Below, piece by piece: positions 1 to 5,952 of a stretch of DNA of 18,076 nt; position 1 is the first letter of the stretch, and each line of letters begins with the position of its first letter. Under the pieces are notes generated by a model. It was not told where the DNA came from, did no database searches, and saw only the letters and a program-made list of their open reading frames with translations. The stretch spans positions 1-18,076 of the forward strand of contig JAEWHU010000184.1 in the NCBI GenBank assembly GCA_023387635.1, given 5' to 3'. The position numbers and the translations under genes are program-made. The DNA comes from Bacillota bacterium. GTDB lineage: Bacteria > Bacillota > Clostridia > Lachnospirales > Lachnospiraceae.

Positions 1-16
1 GTATCATCATTATCAA

Positions 17-62
17 AAGAAGAGAGTTAATCTCCGAAATATCGGAGATTAACTCTCTTCTT
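17..62. terminator. Perfect 21-bp hairpin, probable intrinsic terminator
   Basis: Positions 17-37 and 42-62 are perfect inverted complements around a 4-nt loop (AATA). On the minus strand the stem is followed by a T-rich stretch (CTTCTTTTGATAA). On the plus strand it is followed only by TTCTTATC. It most likely ends a gene lying to the left of the window, or acts in both directions. Confidence 0.6.
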
Positions 63-100
63 ATCAGGAATAAGTGTGGGATATGAAGGAAAACCTTGTA

Positions 101-129
101 TTGCGTATAAAGAAATTTTATGCTAAAAT
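101..129 (+). promoter_or_regulatory. Candidate sigma-A promoter of the 136-341 transcript
   Basis: TTGCGT at 101-106 and TAAAAT at 124-129 are separated by exactly 17 nt. Transcription would start near 135-137, more than 300 nt before the next gene (463). The transcript is therefore either an independent RNA or a very long leader. Confidence 0.5.
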
Positions 130-135
130 AGTACG

Positions 136-341
136 AGCATTTAATAATTAGAAAAACACCCCAAAGCCTTATATATAGGGCATTAAATGGGAAAAATGTT
201 CCCTCCATGACGCCTTTGCCATAGAGGAAACATTAAAAAGGGGAGGATAAGTATTTAACTTTTCTTTGGTGCCTTGGTATATCCTACTGTTGGAGGGGGG
301 ATCCAACACGTGAATAAGATTACCACAATTTGTGTAATCTA
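136..341 (+). ncRNA. Candidate structured non-coding RNA, class unassigned
   Basis: No reading frame with an SD lies between 63 and 462, but local pairing is dense. Hairpins seen: 166-181 (GCCTTATA/TATAGGGC with a G-U); 197-231, an imperfect stem around GCCTTTGCC, which competes with GGGAA/TTCCC at 189-203; AGGATA 244-249 with TATCCT 280-285; TGTTGGA 288-294 with TCCAACA 302-308 around a G-rich loop; and AGATTAC 317-323 with GTAATCT 334-340. CACC/CAAAG near 156-165 can also pair with CTTTGGTG 264-271 and close a multi-branch structure. A promoter sits just upstream. No T-tract follows 341, so the 3' end is unknown. Total size near 200 nt would fit a regulatory RNA such as 6S, but I do not recognise the sequence. 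Alternatively it is the leader of the SEC-C gene. An AT-only hairpin (401-409 with 421-429) lies closer to that gene. Confidence 0.35.
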
Positions 342-462
342 AATCTTACGAAGTAGATTAACTATAGTATGATACAATATTTGGGTATTATACATTAATT
401 AATAAATATTTTTACCAAATATATTTATTTTATGATACTTAGATTGAGAAAGGAAGAAAAAA

Positions 463-966
463 ATGAGTTTATTACAAGAATGGAGAGAATACGCGTATTC
501 TTTAGACACAAATCAAAAAGAAGGACAAATATTTTGGGCTAATTATTTTAATATAGAGCAAGGAATATACGAGCAACTGTTAGCGAATCCAGATACAGTA
601 GTAGAAGGAACAGTTAAAGAGTTAGCTGAAAAATATGGAACTGAACTTTCTGTAATGGTAGGTTTCCTTGATGGAATTAACGATAGCTTAAAAGTGCCTA
701 ATCCAATTGAAGAAATGGAAGAGGATACAAAAGTTAATCTAGGTTTCGATAAAGAAAAATTATATTACAATATGGTAGAAGCAAAAGCAACTTGGTTGTA
801 TGAATTACCAGTATGGGAAGAGTTACTAACTGAAGAAAAGAGAAAAGAACTTTATTTAACTCAAAAGAAATCTGGAACAGTAGTGAAAGAGAAAAAAGTT
901 GGTAGAAACGATCCTTGTACTTGTGGAAGTGGCAAGAAATATAAAAAATGTTGTGGAGCTAACTAA
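463..966 (+). CDS. Small SEC-C motif protein
   Basis: A 167-residue soluble, acidic protein. The C-terminus carries a SEC-C motif at residues 147-165 (GRNDPCTCGSGKKYKKCC), with cysteines 152, 154, 163 and 164 placed to bind zinc, as in the C-terminal tail of SecA and in YecA-type proteins. Residues 1-135 look helical and match no domain I can name. A basic linker (KKSGTVVKEKK, 136-145) joins the two parts. The start has an SD (AAAGGAAG) about 8 nt upstream. The gene stands alone: a gene-free stretch precedes it and a strong terminator follows. SEC-C motifs act as zinc-dependent protein- or ribosome-interaction tags, so a chaperone- or ribosome-related role is possible. The exact function cannot be read from sequence. 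Confidence 0.85.
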   Translation: MSLLQEWREYAYSLDTNQKEGQIFWANYFNIEQGIYEQLLANPDTVVEGTVKELAEKYGTELSVMVGFLDGINDSLKVPNPIEEMEEDTKVNLGFDKEKLYYNMVEAKATWLYELPVWEELLTEEKRKELYLTQKKSGTVVKEKKVGRNDPCTCGSGKKYKKCCGAN

Positions 967-1032
967 TTATTAAAATTATTTTTTCTAAAGCACTAATATA
1001 GTTAAGTAAATAAATAATAATTAAATGATAAT

Positions 1033-1097
1033 GTACCTATACAAGAAGTGATGTGCCAAATACTTTGGTGTCAATTCTTGTATAGGTGCATTTTTTT
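1033..1097 (+). terminator. Intrinsic terminator of the SEC-C gene
   Basis: A 15-bp stem (1033-1047 with 1075-1089, one G-U pair) has a second inner stem (GCCAAA/TTTGGT) and is followed by seven T at 1091-1097. It reaches the stop codon of the convergent XRE gene and may also slow transcription from that side. Confidence 0.85.
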
Positions 1098-1455
1098 ATA
1101 TGGAATCTGTTTTAATATTTATCAGGGCTTTTTTATGTAATAAATATTTGATGTAATCTTTTATGTCTTCTACTTCTAACATAGATAACTGTTTAAATAA
1201 TTGAAACAATTCGTAATTTTCATTATCTAGAGATTTAATAACACAACAATGACATTCCTCTGTTATACCTAAAAGGTAATCAACAGAAACGTTAAAAAAT
1301 TTTGCTAAATCAACTAACTTATCAAAAGATGGTTCATTTCTATTTGATTCATAATTAGCTATAGTGGAAGCCTTCACTCCAATGGAAGTAGCCAACTCGC
1401 TCTGGGTTACTTGTTTAATTTGACGTAATTGTTTTAAACGTATATTAAATTGCAT
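1096..1455 (-). CDS. XRE-family (Cro/C1-type) transcriptional regulator
   Basis: A 119-residue protein. An N-terminal helix-turn-helix covers residues 6-62, with the usual signatures: RLKQLRQIKQVTQSELA, then GVKASTIANYESNRNEPS and the VDYLLG ending. It should bind an operator as a dimer. The C-terminal half (72-119) looks helical and may dimerise. Between the two is an unusual cysteine/histidine cluster, C68-H69-C70-C71, that could bind a metal or sense redox state; this is inference. An SD (GAGAGGAG) lies about 11 nt before the ATG. The gene has a near-consensus promoter and an inverted repeat at its transcription start, which suggests autoregulation. It is convergent with the SEC-C gene and divergent from the gene at 1684, which it might also control. 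Confidence 0.88.
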   Translation of the reverse strand: MQFNIRLKQLRQIKQVTQSELATSIGVKASTIANYESNRNEPSFDKLVDLAKFFNVSVDYLLGITEECHCCVIKSLDNENYELFQLFKQLSMLEVEDIKDYIKYLLHKKALINIKTDSI

Positions 1456-1491
1456 AACTAGTTATTCTCCTCTCAGTAATTATTGTTAAAG

Positions 1492-1514
1492 TTATACTAT
1501 CAACTAAAGTATAA
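1492..1514. promoter_or_regulatory. Candidate operator for the XRE regulator
   Basis: An inverted repeat TTATACT-N9-AGTATAA (1492-1498 and 1508-1514) covers the -10 box and transcription start of the minus-strand promoter. This is where an autorepressor would sit. The assignment to this regulator rests on position only. Confidence 0.4.
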
Positions 1515-1536
1515 TGCTGGAATATGCAGTTGTCAA
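1508..1536 (-). promoter_or_regulatory. Near-consensus sigma-A promoter of the XRE gene
   Basis: On the minus strand, TTGACA (1536-1531) and TATACT (1513-1508) are separated by 17 nt. The predicted start near 1501 gives a 5' leader of about 45 nt containing the SD. Confidence 0.75.
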
Positions 1537-1601
1537 TCATTGGATAATATATAGCTACATAATAATACAAAATCTGATAATTTAGTCTATGTTTTAATAT
1601 C

Positions 1602-1630
1602 TTGACAAATCCAAAAATAAACAATACCAT
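1602..1630 (+). promoter_or_regulatory. Candidate sigma-A promoter for the gene at 1684
   Basis: A perfect TTGACA at 1602-1607, a 17-nt spacer and TACCAT at 1625-1630. The start would be near 1637, giving a leader of about 47 nt. Confidence 0.5.
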
Positions 1631-1683
1631 ATGATTGGAGTGTAAAAGGGAATAATTATATATGTTGAATGAGGGAGATTATA

Positions 1684-3117
1684 ATGTTAAAAGAAGAGGA
1701 TTTATACTTAGGTGATAAAAAATCCTATCACAATGATAGAAAATCCTATCATAGTAAAAGGGCATATCATAGGAAAAAAACTAATAAGAAATATAAAAAT
1801 AGAAGAAGTGGTAAAGGAATTTCTATCTTATTTGTTTTCTTGTTAGCAATTATCCTTGGTATTGCTACTTTTTATATGACGAATAAACATTTAAATGAAA
1901 ACGATGATACCATAATAGGTCAAGATGCTAGAAGAAAAGGAAATACCCATAATGAAGTGGAAGTAGATGAGAATTTATCTACAGATAATGATATGGATGT
2001 AACAAAAGTGGATGTTGAAGAAAATAGTGAAGAATTTAAAGAAGATGATCAACCTTTTGATACTTCAAAAGGTGAAAAAATAGAAGAGTTTATGATTGAT
2101 TTTGTGGACACTAGAACACCTGTTAAAGTAAAAGGAATCTATGTAACAGGTCCAAGAGCCGGTAGCAAAGAATATATGGACGAGCTTATAGGTCTTGTGG
2201 ATACTACAGAGTTAAATGCTATGGTTATTGATATAAAAAATGATAGTGGTGAAATTACTTATAAAATGCAAATAGACGATGTAATAGGAATTGGTGCAGG
2301 TGTAAACTATATATCGGATATTAATGGACTAATAAAAGAATTAAAAGAACATGATATCTATTTGATTGCTAGAATTGTGGCATTTAAAGATCCACTGTTA
2401 GCAGAAAAAAAACCAGAACTTAGTTTGATGAAAAAGAATGGTAAAAGTTTTAAAGATAAAAATGGTTTTAGATGGGTAAATCCATATAAGAAAGAAGTAT
2501 GGGAATATCTTCTTAATGTAGCAAAAGAAGCTGTTAATCTAGGATTTGACGAGATACAATTTGATTACATACGTTTCGCAACAGAATCAAGTATGAAAGA
2601 GGTTAACTTTGGAGAAGAAGCAGTAAATATTACAAAGAAAGAAATCATTACTGAATTTACTAAGTATGCTTGTGAGCAGTTAAAACCTCTGGGTGTTTAT
2701 GTTTCTGCGGATGTTTACGGAACTATTATTGATAGTAAAGTAGATGCAGAGATTGTTGGTCAAAGTTATACGGATATGGCGAAGTATTTAGATTATATAT
2801 ATCCAATGATTTATCCTTCACATTATGCTGATGGGGCATATGGAATCCAATATCCAGATACCAAACCCTATGACTTAATACTAAATGTTTTAAATAAGTC
2901 AAGAGCTAGTTTAAAAGAGTTAAATAATTATGACAACATAGCCACCGTTCGTCCTTGGCTTCAAGATTTCACAGCAAAATGGTTAAAAAATCATATTAAA
3001 TATGGACCAGAAGAAATTCGCGCACAAATCAGTGGAGTGTATGATGCTGGATACGAAGAATGGATATTATGGAATGGAAGTAATAACTATACGAAAGAAG
3101 GATTATTAAATAAATAA
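1684..3117 (+). CDS. Membrane-anchored putative glycoside hydrolase (PF13200/DUF4015-like)
   Basis: A 477-residue protein. I place the start at ATG 1684 because GAGGGAG (1671-1677) lies 6 nt upstream; the in-frame ATG at 1669 has no SD. Residues 1-44 are strongly basic with repeated SYH/AYH units. Residues 45-65 form one hydrophobic segment with no lipobox, so this is probably a signal anchor with the rest outside the cell. An acidic linker (about 70-140) leads to a TIM-barrel-like domain from about 147 (VKGIYVTGPRAGS). Family-type motifs are VIDIKNDSG (181-189), QFDYIRF (292-298), YPMIYPSHY (373-381), RPWLQDF (423-429) and EWILWN (459-464). This matches the putative glycosyl-hydrolase family often called DUF4015 in Firmicutes. 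Acidic residues in QFDYIRF could be catalytic, but substrate and activity are unknown; a cell-wall glycan role is a guess. Confidence 0.82.
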   Translation: MLKEEDLYLGDKKSYHNDRKSYHSKRAYHRKKTNKKYKNRRSGKGISILFVFLLAIILGIATFYMTNKHLNENDDTIIGQDARRKGNTHNEVEVDENLSTDNDMDVTKVDVEENSEEFKEDDQPFDTSKGEKIEEFMIDFVDTRTPVKVKGIYVTGPRAGSKEYMDELIGLVDTTELNAMVIDIKNDSGEITYKMQIDDVIGIGAGVNYISDINGLIKELKEHDIYLIARIVAFKDPLLAEKKPELSLMKKNGKSFKDKNGFRWVNPYKKEVWEYLLNVAKEAVNLGFDEIQFDYIRFATESSMKEVNFGEEAVNITKKEIITEFTKYACEQLKPLGVYVSADVYGTIIDSKVDAEIVGQSYTDMAKYLDYIYPMIYPSHYADGAYGIQYPDTKPYDLILNVLNKSRASLKELNNYDNIATVRPWLQDFTAKWLKNHIKYGPEEIRAQISGVYDAGYEEWILWNGSNNYTKEGLLNK

Positions 3118-3171
3118 GCAAATAACATAACTTTGCAAATATTGGGAAAGTAAAAATATTATGATATAATA

Positions 3172-3195
3172 AATAAATTAATTAATTAATTTATT
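3172..3195. repeat. 24-bp perfect AT-only palindrome
   Basis: Self-complementary across 24 bases, made only of A and T (core ATTAATTAATTAAT). It lies just upstream of the terminator hairpin at 3202. It could be a protein-binding site or simply low-complexity sequence. Confidence 0.4.
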
Positions 3196-3201
3196 AATTT
3201 C

Positions 3202-3239
3202 ACCGCATAGAGACAACATACTTTATGCGGTTTCTTTGT
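3202..3239 (+). terminator. Intrinsic terminator after the glycoside-hydrolase-like gene
   Basis: An 8-bp GC-containing stem (ACCGCATA 3202-3209 with TATGCGGT 3224-3231) is followed by TTTCTTTGT. Confidence 0.7.
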
Positions 3240-3267
3240 ATAATAATAATAAAAAAAAATATTTTTT

Positions 3268-3295
3268 TGCAAGATATCTAATTAATAGGTGTATA
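3268..3295 (+). promoter_or_regulatory. Possible ECF-type autoregulatory promoter
   Basis: TGCAAG (3268-3273), preceded by seven T, is followed 16 nt later by GTGTAT (3290-3295). The layout resembles ECF-sigma promoters (a -35 containing CAA or AAC after a T-run, a short -10). No good sigma-A -35 is present here. The predicted start is about 27 nt before the TTG codon. Confidence 0.3.
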
Positions 3296-3327
3296 GATAG
3301 ATAGGAATATAAGAAGGAGGTTTTAAC

Positions 3328-3924
3328 TTGAACGATGAAGCCATTATAAACCTAATATATGAAAAAAATGAATATGGATTGCAAAAGCTGGCAATGAAAT
3401 ATGAAAAGTTACTTATATACATAGCAGCGGGTATATTGGGTAATCGTTCCAGAGATATTGAAGAATGTGTCAATGATTCATATCTTAAATTATGGAATCA
3501 TATTGAACATTACGACATGACTAGGGCATCACTAAAAACATATCTTAAAATTATAGTTAGAAATACAGCGATTAATAAGCTTCGTGATTTGAGTAAAAGA
3601 GAAGATAAAGAACTTCCTGAAGATATATCAGACATAGCAAAATATTATGTAGATAATAGTCAGAGTGTTGAAAGGAAAGTGTTTGGCAAAGAAGATATAA
3701 GACAACTAAACGAAGTGATTGAGAAGTTAGGTGCAAAAGATAGAGAATTAGTTATAAGAAAGTATTTCTATCTACAATCGTCAAAAGAAATATCTAAAGC
3801 TATGAACATGACAGTTACTGCAATAGATAGTAGATTATCAAGAATAAGAAATAAAATGAAACAAGAGTTTATATATAAAAATGAGGAATATGATATCACT
3901 CGGAAGGGAGCCATGTATGAATGA
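3328..3924 (+). CDS. ECF-type sigma-70 family RNA polymerase sigma factor
   Basis: A 198-residue protein starting with TTG, supported by a very strong SD (AGAAGGAGG, 3312-3320) 7 nt upstream. Region 2 covers about residues 20-90 (DIEECVNDSYLKLWNHIEHYD, then TYLKIIVRNTAINKLRD), which would bind core polymerase and the -10. Region 4 covers about 128-182 (LGAKDRELVIRKYFYLQSS, SKEISKAMNMTVTAIDSRL, a helix-turn-helix), which would bind the -35. Regions 1.1 and 3 are absent, as in group 4 (ECF) factors. Its 3' end overlaps the next gene by 8 nt, the usual sigma/anti-sigma arrangement. It directs RNA polymerase to an unknown regulon; the nearest downstream genes make fatty acids. Confidence 0.88.
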   Translation: MNDEAIINLIYEKNEYGLQKLAMKYEKLLIYIAAGILGNRSRDIEECVNDSYLKLWNHIEHYDMTRASLKTYLKIIVRNTAINKLRDLSKREDKELPEDISDIAKYYVDNSQSVERKVFGKEDIRQLNEVIEKLGAKDRELVIRKYFYLQSSKEISKAMNMTVTAIDSRLSRIRNKMKQEFIYKNEEYDITRKGAMYE

Positions 3925-4381
3925 ATTGCTATTAATTGAAATGCTTGGAGAAGTTAATCCAGAGTTATTAGATAATAATATAATAGAAAAAGATTTAAAA
4001 AGAGGAAAGCTTTCATTGTTTAGAAAAATATTTATGAAAAACAAATGGAATGATGAGGATGACTTCACGATTAATACTAATTTTGATAAGTTGGTGAAAG
4101 AACAAACACCATTATCAATGGATACGGCAGATATTAGTGAATCAGAAGATATTAAATGCGATTATAAAGATGTCCATAATGATTCAGAAACAGAAGAAAA
4201 GAAATCCTTATTTAATATTAGTATATTTAAAAAGAGCTTTAAAAATCTAATAAAGATAATATCAGGGATTACAGTTGCTATATTAATTTTAGTAGGGATC
4301 ATAATTTTTATAGTAAAATTAGTATTGAAAAAACATAAGTGCAGTAGTTTTATTCGCAGAAAAATACAAGTTAGTTACTAA
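3917..4381 (+). CDS. Single-pass membrane protein, putative anti-sigma factor
   Basis: A 154-residue protein. The start is ATG 3917, inside the 3' end of the sigma gene, because GGAAGGGAG (3902-3910) lies 6 nt before it; the upstream in-frame ATG at 3881 lacks an SD. The first 35 residues (LIEMLGEVNPELLDNNIIEKD) resemble the short helical N-terminus of small anti-sigma factors paired with ECF factors in this group; this is my inference. Residues 40-105 are acidic and low in complexity. One hydrophobic helix lies at about 112-137, flanked by lysines on both sides. Only about 17 basic residues follow it, so there is no extracytoplasmic sensor domain. Function is inferred from the overlap with the sigma gene and the membrane helix. 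No zinc anti-sigma HxxxCxxC motif is visible. Confidence 0.6.
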   Translation: MNELLLIEMLGEVNPELLDNNIIEKDLKRGKLSLFRKIFMKNKWNDEDDFTINTNFDKLVKEQTPLSMDTADISESEDIKCDYKDVHNDSETEEKKSLFNISIFKKSFKNLIKIISGITVAILILVGIIIFIVKLVLKKHKCSSFIRRKIQVSY

Positions 4382-4391
4382 GCAATTAAAT

Positions 4392-4419
4392 AGTAATGTT
4401 ATTAAATAACATTGCTTTT
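4392..4419 (+). terminator. Terminator-like hairpin between the sigma locus and acpP
   Basis: An 11-bp stem (4392-4402 with 4406-4416, one G-U) with a 3-nt loop is followed by TTTT. The AT-rich stem suggests partial termination, separating the sigma genes from the fatty-acid operon. Confidence 0.55.
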
Positions 4420-4440
4420 AAATAATAGATTAATTATTAA
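4412..4440 (+). promoter_or_regulatory. Weak candidate promoter for the fatty-acid operon
   Basis: TTGCTT (4412-4417), 17 nt, TATTAA (4435-4440), overlapping the 3' arm of the preceding hairpin. The start would be near 4447, only a few nucleotides before the acpP SD. Both boxes match consensus at only 4 of 6 positions. I see no clear FapR or FabT operator here. Confidence 0.22.
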
Positions 4441-4460
4441 GAATATAAAAGGAGAATATT

Positions 4461-4694
4461 ATGTTAGAAAAAATTAAAGAAATAATAGCAGAACAATTAA
4501 ATGTAGAGGTAAGTACAATCGGTGATAATTCGACTATAAAAGAAGAATTAGGAGCTGATTCACTTGATCTTTTTGAAATCGTAATGGCACTTGAGGAGGA
4601 ATTTGATATTGAAATTCCAACAGAGGATCTTGAAAATATTAAAACTATCACTGATGTATCAAATTATTTAAGTGAAAGAAATGTTACAATATAA
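4461..4694 (+). CDS. acpP: Acyl carrier protein
   Basis: A 77-residue, strongly acidic four-helix protein of normal length. The phosphopantetheine site is Ser34 in GADSLDLFEIVMALEEEFDI. Holo-ACP carries growing acyl chains between FabD, FabF, FabG, FabZ and FabK, all encoded just downstream. An SD (AAAGGAG) lies 6 nt before the ATG. It is the first gene of the fatty-acid cluster and is followed by a 110-nt gap with a hairpin, which could let it be expressed at a higher level than the enzymes, as ACP usually needs; that last point is inference. Confidence 0.95.
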   Translation: MLEKIKEIIAEQLNVEVSTIGDNSTIKEELGADSLDLFEIVMALEEEFDIEIPTEDLENIKTITDVSNYLSERNVTI

Positions 4695-4697
4695 CTT

Positions 4698-4734
4698 TAT
4701 ATCTTCAAAGTGGGTATAAGGTAATGAAGATATA
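4698..4734 (+). promoter_or_regulatory. Intercistronic hairpin between acpP and fabK
   Basis: TATATCTTCA (4698-4707) pairs perfectly with TGAAGATATA (4725-4734) around a 17-nt loop. No T-tract follows, so it is more likely a transcript-stabilising or processing hairpin than a terminator. Confidence 0.45.
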
Positions 4735-4804
4735 GCAAAGGTCAGCTTGAAAGCCATGCGGACTGGGAATATCAGTTTTGATTCTTATAAGTTAGGAGTT
4801 TATT

Positions 4805-5746
4805 GTGAAAACAAAAATATGTGATTTGTTAAATATAGAATATCCCATTATTCAAGGTGGGATGGCATGGGTGGCAGAACATAACTTAGCTGCAGCTGTG
4901 TCAAATGCGGGTGGTTTAGGTGTTATAGCAGCTGGCGGTGCGCCTGCCACTGTGGTACAAAATGAAATAAGAAAAGTTAAGGAATTAACGGATAAACCTT
5001 TTGGTGTAAATATTATGTTAATGAGTCCCTATGCTAAGGAAATAGCTAGGCTTGTAATTGATGAAAAAGTTCCAGTAGTTACTACAGGAGCTGGTAATCC
5101 TGAAAGTTATATTCCAAAATGGAAAGAGGCTGGTATTAAGGTAATTCCAGTTGTTGCATCGGTAGCTTTAGCTAAGAGAATGGAAAAGTACGGCGCGGAT
5201 GCAGTGATTGCAGAAGGCTGTGAAGCTGGTGGACATATAGGTGAATTAACTACGATGACTCTTATTCCTCAGATAGTGGATGCTGTTAATATACCTGTAA
5301 TAGCAGCAGGTGGCATTGGTGATGGAAGAGGGCTTGCAGCTGTCTTTATGCTTGGTGCTAAGGCAGGACAGATAGGAACAAGATTTATAGTCTCACATGA
5401 ATCTATTGTACATGACAATTATAAAAAACGTATTATAGAATCTAAAGATATTGATTCTATGGTTACTGGTAGAAGTACAGGGCATCCAGTAAGATCAATA
5501 CGTAATAATATGACAAGAACATATACGAAGCTTGAAAAAGAAGGAAAAAGTTTCGAGGAATTAGAAAATCTCACATTAGGCTCTTTGCGTAAATCTGTAA
5601 TAGAAGGTGATGTAATAAATGGTTCTATTATGGCAGGGCAAATTGCAGGAATGATTAATAAAGAACAGTCTTGTGAGGAGATTATTCAGGAAATAATAAA
5701 GGAAGCCAAAGAATTAATGAATGGATTGGTATTAAGCGATTGCTAG
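4805..5746 (+). CDS. fabK: FMN-dependent enoyl-ACP reductase II
   Basis: A 313-residue TIM-barrel flavoprotein of the nitronate monooxygenase / FabK family. It reduces trans-2-enoyl-ACP to acyl-ACP with NAD(P)H, the last step of each elongation round. Visible signatures are PIIQGGMAWVAE (14-25), NAGGLGVIAAGG (34-45), EGCEAGGHIG (137-146), whose His144 is at the position of the catalytic histidine of pneumococcal FabK, and the phosphate-binding segment VIAAGGIGDGRGLAA. The family overlap with nitronate monooxygenases is resolved by its place inside a fatty-acid operon. The start is GTG 4805 with TAGGAG 5 nt upstream. No FabI or FabL type is present in the window. A 206-nt gap separates it from fabD. 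Confidence 0.93.
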   Translation: MKTKICDLLNIEYPIIQGGMAWVAEHNLAAAVSNAGGLGVIAAGGAPATVVQNEIRKVKELTDKPFGVNIMLMSPYAKEIARLVIDEKVPVVTTGAGNPESYIPKWKEAGIKVIPVVASVALAKRMEKYGADAVIAEGCEAGGHIGELTTMTLIPQIVDAVNIPVIAAGGIGDGRGLAAVFMLGAKAGQIGTRFIVSHESIVHDNYKKRIIESKDIDSMVTGRSTGHPVRSIRNNMTRTYTKLEKEGKSFEELENLTLGSLRKSVIEGDVINGSIMAGQIAGMINKEQSCEEIIQEIIKEAKELMNGLVLSDC

Positions 5747-5920
5747 TATAAAGGTAGTCGCACCATGAATTCATAGGAAGATTTATTACAATGGCACTTT
5801 AATGCGTAGAAAGTTTAAAAGGTTAATTCGTTAAATAATTAAACAAATAATATGCTTAATATTTGCGCTTTAATTACTATGCTTTCTATAAAAAAGGGAT
5901 TAAACCCTATATATACATGT

Positions 5921-5952
5921 ATGCGTGCAAAACACGCAGATTGGAGCCATAT
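5921..5952 (+). repeat. SD-bearing hairpin repeat, copy A (before fabD)
   Basis: TGCGTG (5922-5927) pairs with CACGCA (5933-5938) around CAAAA, then GAT, TTGGAG (the fabD SD, 5941-5946) and CATAT up to the ATG at 5953. It shares its order and spacing with the copies at 7631 and 7699, and partly with that at 15189. The rest of the fabK-fabD gap (5747-5920) is AT-rich with no reading frame I can support. Confidence 0.7.

Noticed and set aside
1445..1630. 61-codon minus-strand frame upstream of the XRE gene
   Set aside because: It covers the XRE promoter and operator, has no SD and looks like translated AT-rich intergenic DNA.
4741..4800. Possible further copy of the hairpin repeat before fabK (ATGCGGACTGGGAATAT)
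   Set aside because: Some resemblance to GCAGACGGGAG, but no GCGT arm, no stem, and the fabK SD lies 25 nt further on.
5863..5952. N-terminal extension of fabD to a TTG codon
   Set aside because: No SD, it would translate the hairpin repeat, and FabD family length fits the start at 5953.
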